A DNA stretch of 5,685 nucleotides from Gammaproteobacteria bacterium. GTDB taxonomy: Bacteria; Pseudomonadota; Gammaproteobacteria; Pseudomonadales; Azotimanducaceae. This document shows positions 4,443 through 5,685 of the stretch, piece by piece. The notes beneath the pieces were generated by a model. The model worked only from the letters and a program-made list of their open reading frames with translations. It was not told the origin of the DNA and ran no database searches. The DNA lies in contig JAPUJX010000368.1 in the NCBI GenBank assembly GCA_027295975.1, forward strand, positions 1 to 5,685, in the 5' to 3' direction. Numbering within the stretch: the stretch's first letter is position 1; every line of letters starts with the position of its first letter. The position numbers and the translations under genes are program-made.

Positions 4443-4910
4443 ATGCAACCCCTCGACGCCGACGTCATCACCTTCCTCAACCAGGTTCTCAAAAACGAAC
4501 TCACGGCCATCAACCAGTACTTCCTGCATGCCAAGATATTCGAAGACTGGGGGCTGAAGAGGCTCGCAGAACATGAACGCGAGGAATCCATCGATGAGAT
4601 GAAACACGCGGATGCGTTGATGGAGCGCATTCTCTTTCTCGAAGGGCTGCCCGGGATGCAGGATCTCGGCAAGTTATATGTTGGCCAGAAGGTTCCGGAA
4701 ATGCTCGAGTGCGACCTGAAACTCGAGATGGAGGCCATCCCTGTGCTGCGTGAGGCCATCGCGCACAGTGAGAGGGTTGGGGACTTTGTCAGCCGGCATC
4801 TTTTTCGGGAAATTTTGTCGTCGGAAGAGGAACATGTCGACTGGATCGAGACGCAGCTCGACCTGATCGGGAAAACCGGTATCGAAAATTACCTCCAGTC
4901 ACAGATGTAA
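4443..4910 (+). CDS. bfr: Bacterioferritin (heme-binding iron storage protein)
   Basis: A 155-aa subunit of the 24-mer ferritin-like shell that oxidises Fe(II) and stores it as a ferric mineral in the cytoplasm. All ferroxidase ligands are present: E19, E52, H55, E95, E128 and H131 (E. coli E18, E51, H54, E94, E127, H130). Met53 in ESIDEMKHA is the heme ligand (E. coli Met52). Further signatures are [13 protein letters not shown] (18-30), [10 protein letters not shown] (61-70), LQDLGKL-like MQDLGKL (72-78) and the ending ENYLQSQM. The start at 4443 gives the normal family length; an in-frame ATG at 4374 would add 23 unrelated residues. The ribosome site is weak (GGA 4432-4434). Where E. coli has HEYHES this protein has HEREES, so His46 of the inner-surface iron site is Glu47. 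It is divergent from bfd and ends 6 bp from mobA. Confidence 0.96.
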   Translation: MQPLDADVITFLNQVLKNELTAINQYFLHAKIFEDWGLKRLAEHEREESIDEMKHADALMERILFLEGLPGMQDLGKLYVGQKVPEMLECDLKLEMEAIPVLREAIAHSERVGDFVSRHLFREILSSEEEHVDWIETQLDLIGKTGIENYLQSQM

Positions 4911-4916
4911 TGGCGT

Positions 4917-5525
4917 TCAGTGGAAGCCATCGTGGTGGTTCAGATTGCGGAAACTCTCCTGTTGATCGCTGAAGTCGACTTCCACTATCGCTATCCCGTC
5001 GAGCCAGCCGTGTACGCTTCTGTAACCGTGGCCCAGGTAATTCGCCAACGAGTCTATCGAGCTTCGCGACAGGAAAAGGTGCAGGTTCTGGCGCTGCACG
5101 CCGTCGAAGGCAATAGCCACAGTGGCTTCGGATTCGCCGTAAGCCTGATGTAGTCTACGCACCGTATCGACGCCCAGGTGCGGCACATCGCCAGGACAGA
5201 CGAAGGCAAGCTCGGTCGGGCAACTCCTGAGACAGCTGACAATACCGGCAAGTGGACCGGCGTAAGGCGGTAGCTCGTCGGTAATCACCCGTCCGTAGGC
5301 GGCGTAACTTTCAGGGTTGCGGTTGGTGCTGATCAGCAGACGATCGACCTGAGGTTTTACCGCATCGAGTACCCACTCGATGAGGGGACGCCCGTGATAA
5401 TTGAGCAGTGGCTTGTCGGCACCCGCAACTCGGCGACCTTCGCCGCCGCAGAGGACGATACCGGTAATTGCCTCTGATGGCTGAGGTCCGCCCGATGTCA
5501 TCGGGTGAGGTGAGTTACCGGGCAT
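4917..5525 (-). CDS. mobA: Molybdenum cofactor guanylyltransferase MobA
   Basis: A 202-aa cytoplasmic nucleotidyltransferase that joins GMP from GTP to Mo-molybdopterin, making the bis-MGD cofactor used by DMSO reductase-family enzymes such as nitrate reductases and formate dehydrogenases. The Rossmann-like N-terminus shows the GTP-binding signature LCGGEGRRVAGADKPLL (25-41), with Lys38 matching the invariant DK. YAGPLAGI (88-95) and CPGDVP (110-115, Mg-binding Asp113) are both typical, as are the late segments GYRSVHGWLDG, VDFSD and FRNLNHHDGF. Compared with E. coli MobA, there is a longer N-terminal tail of about 18 residues. The start at 5525 is supported by AGGGGA about 6-7 nt upstream; ATG 5501 has no ribosome site. 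It overlaps the upstream TetR-like gene by 11 nt, suggesting coupling, and converges on bfr with a 6-bp gap. Confidence 0.93.
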   Translation of the reverse strand: MPGNSPHPMTSGGPQPSEAITGIVLCGGEGRRVAGADKPLLNYHGRPLIEWVLDAVKPQVDRLLISTNRNPESYAAYGRVITDELPPYAGPLAGIVSCLRSCPTELAFVCPGDVPHLGVDTVRRLHQAYGESEATVAIAFDGVQRQNLHLFLSRSSIDSLANYLGHGYRSVHGWLDGIAIVEVDFSDQQESFRNLNHHDGFH

Positions 5526-5685
5526 GGGTGATCCCCTGTTGAATCAGCGTCCAGGCTTCCTCCCAGGTTTGTTCCGCCGGGAAGTCGGGGTCAGCGAGCC
5601 GCTGAAGAATCAAACCCTCGATGATAGCGGTGAGCGTCCCTCCCAGCACGGCCGGGTCGCAGTTGCGGAAAACGCGTTCATCGAT
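5515..5685 (-). CDS. Probable TetR-family regulator, C-terminal part (partial)
   Basis: An open frame enters from the right edge and stops with TAA (complement of 5515-5517), giving the last 56 residues of a protein; the N-terminus with any HTH is outside the window. The sequence reads ERVFRNCDPAVLGGTLTAIIEGLILQRLADPDF followed by a helix EEAWTLIQQGI. The pattern CDP...L...L.A.IEGL.LQ.L.DP.F is typical of TetR C-terminal ligand-binding and dimerisation domains. The stop lies 11 nt inside mobA, so the two genes are probably one transcript. Its target and ligand cannot be told from this part. An unrelated helical protein is the alternative. Confidence 0.62.
   Translation of the reverse strand: MDERVFRNCDPAVLGGTLTAIIEGLILQRLADPDFPAEQTWEEAWTLIQQGITHAR

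Noticed and set aside
4911..4916. Terminator between bfr and mobA
   Set aside because: The convergent stops are only 6 bp apart and I see no stem with a T-run. Any termination signal must lie within the coding ends and cannot be identified by eye.
1..5685. Defence system, toxin-antitoxin pair, prophage, insertion sequence or CRISPR array
   Set aside because: I saw no repeats with regular spacers, transposase, integrase or small toxin-antitoxin pair. Every substantial open frame is explained by metabolic, iron or regulatory genes.

Overview
The window reads as a fragment of an aerobic, chemoheterotrophic proteobacterial chromosome, most likely gammaproteobacterial. The reasons are a heme-type bacterioferritin beside a Bfd ferredoxin under a near-consensus Fur box, a MobA close in layout to the E. 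coli protein, Shine-Dalgarno-led genes, and moderately GC-rich coding sequence with an AT-rich control region. The genus cannot be fixed from the sequence alone. I see no phage, IS, CRISPR, tRNA or rRNA sequence. The gene content is compact and mostly housekeeping or catabolic.

Layout. (1) Bases 1-1681, + strand: a short promoter/operator, an ArsR-type repressor, an overlapping AHSA1-type SRPBCC protein, and after 77 bp a crotonase-fold acyl-CoA enzyme. (2) Bases 1743-2156, - strand: a small DUF427 protein, convergent with the crotonase and divergent from the next gene. (3) Bases 2297-4006, + strand: a MaoC-type hot-dog hydratase and a short-chain-type acyl-CoA dehydrogenase, 51 bp apart, a likely two-gene acyl-CoA operon. 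(4) Bases 4066-4910: divergent bfd (-) and bfr (+) around an AT-rich region with a strong Fur box, an iron storage and release pair. (5) Bases 4917-5685, - strand: mobA (molybdenum cofactor guanylylation), preceded by the 3' end of a probable TetR regulator that overlaps it by 11 nt.

How the genes may work together. The crotonase, MaoC protein and acyl-CoA dehydrogenase are all acyl-CoA enzymes and could supply dehydrogenation and hydration/isomerisation steps of one branched-chain or dicarboxylic acyl-CoA route; the substrate is not readable from sequence. ArsR and SRPBCC form a well-known type of pair in which the regulator probably represses its own operon. Bfr stores iron and Bfd helps to release it; the Fur box lies on the bfd side, so bfd should be induced when iron is low. 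MobA/TetR appears unrelated to its neighbours.

I did not find a convincing new multi-gene system. The items most worth a second look are the crotonase active site (one usual catalytic Glu missing, a dienoyl-isomerase-type Asp kept), the Asn in place of the usual MaoC catalytic Asp, the apparently leaderless ArsR mRNA with its operator in the promoter spacer, a 12-bp in-frame tandem duplication at the arsR/SRPBCC overlap, and several inverted repeats in the control regions.
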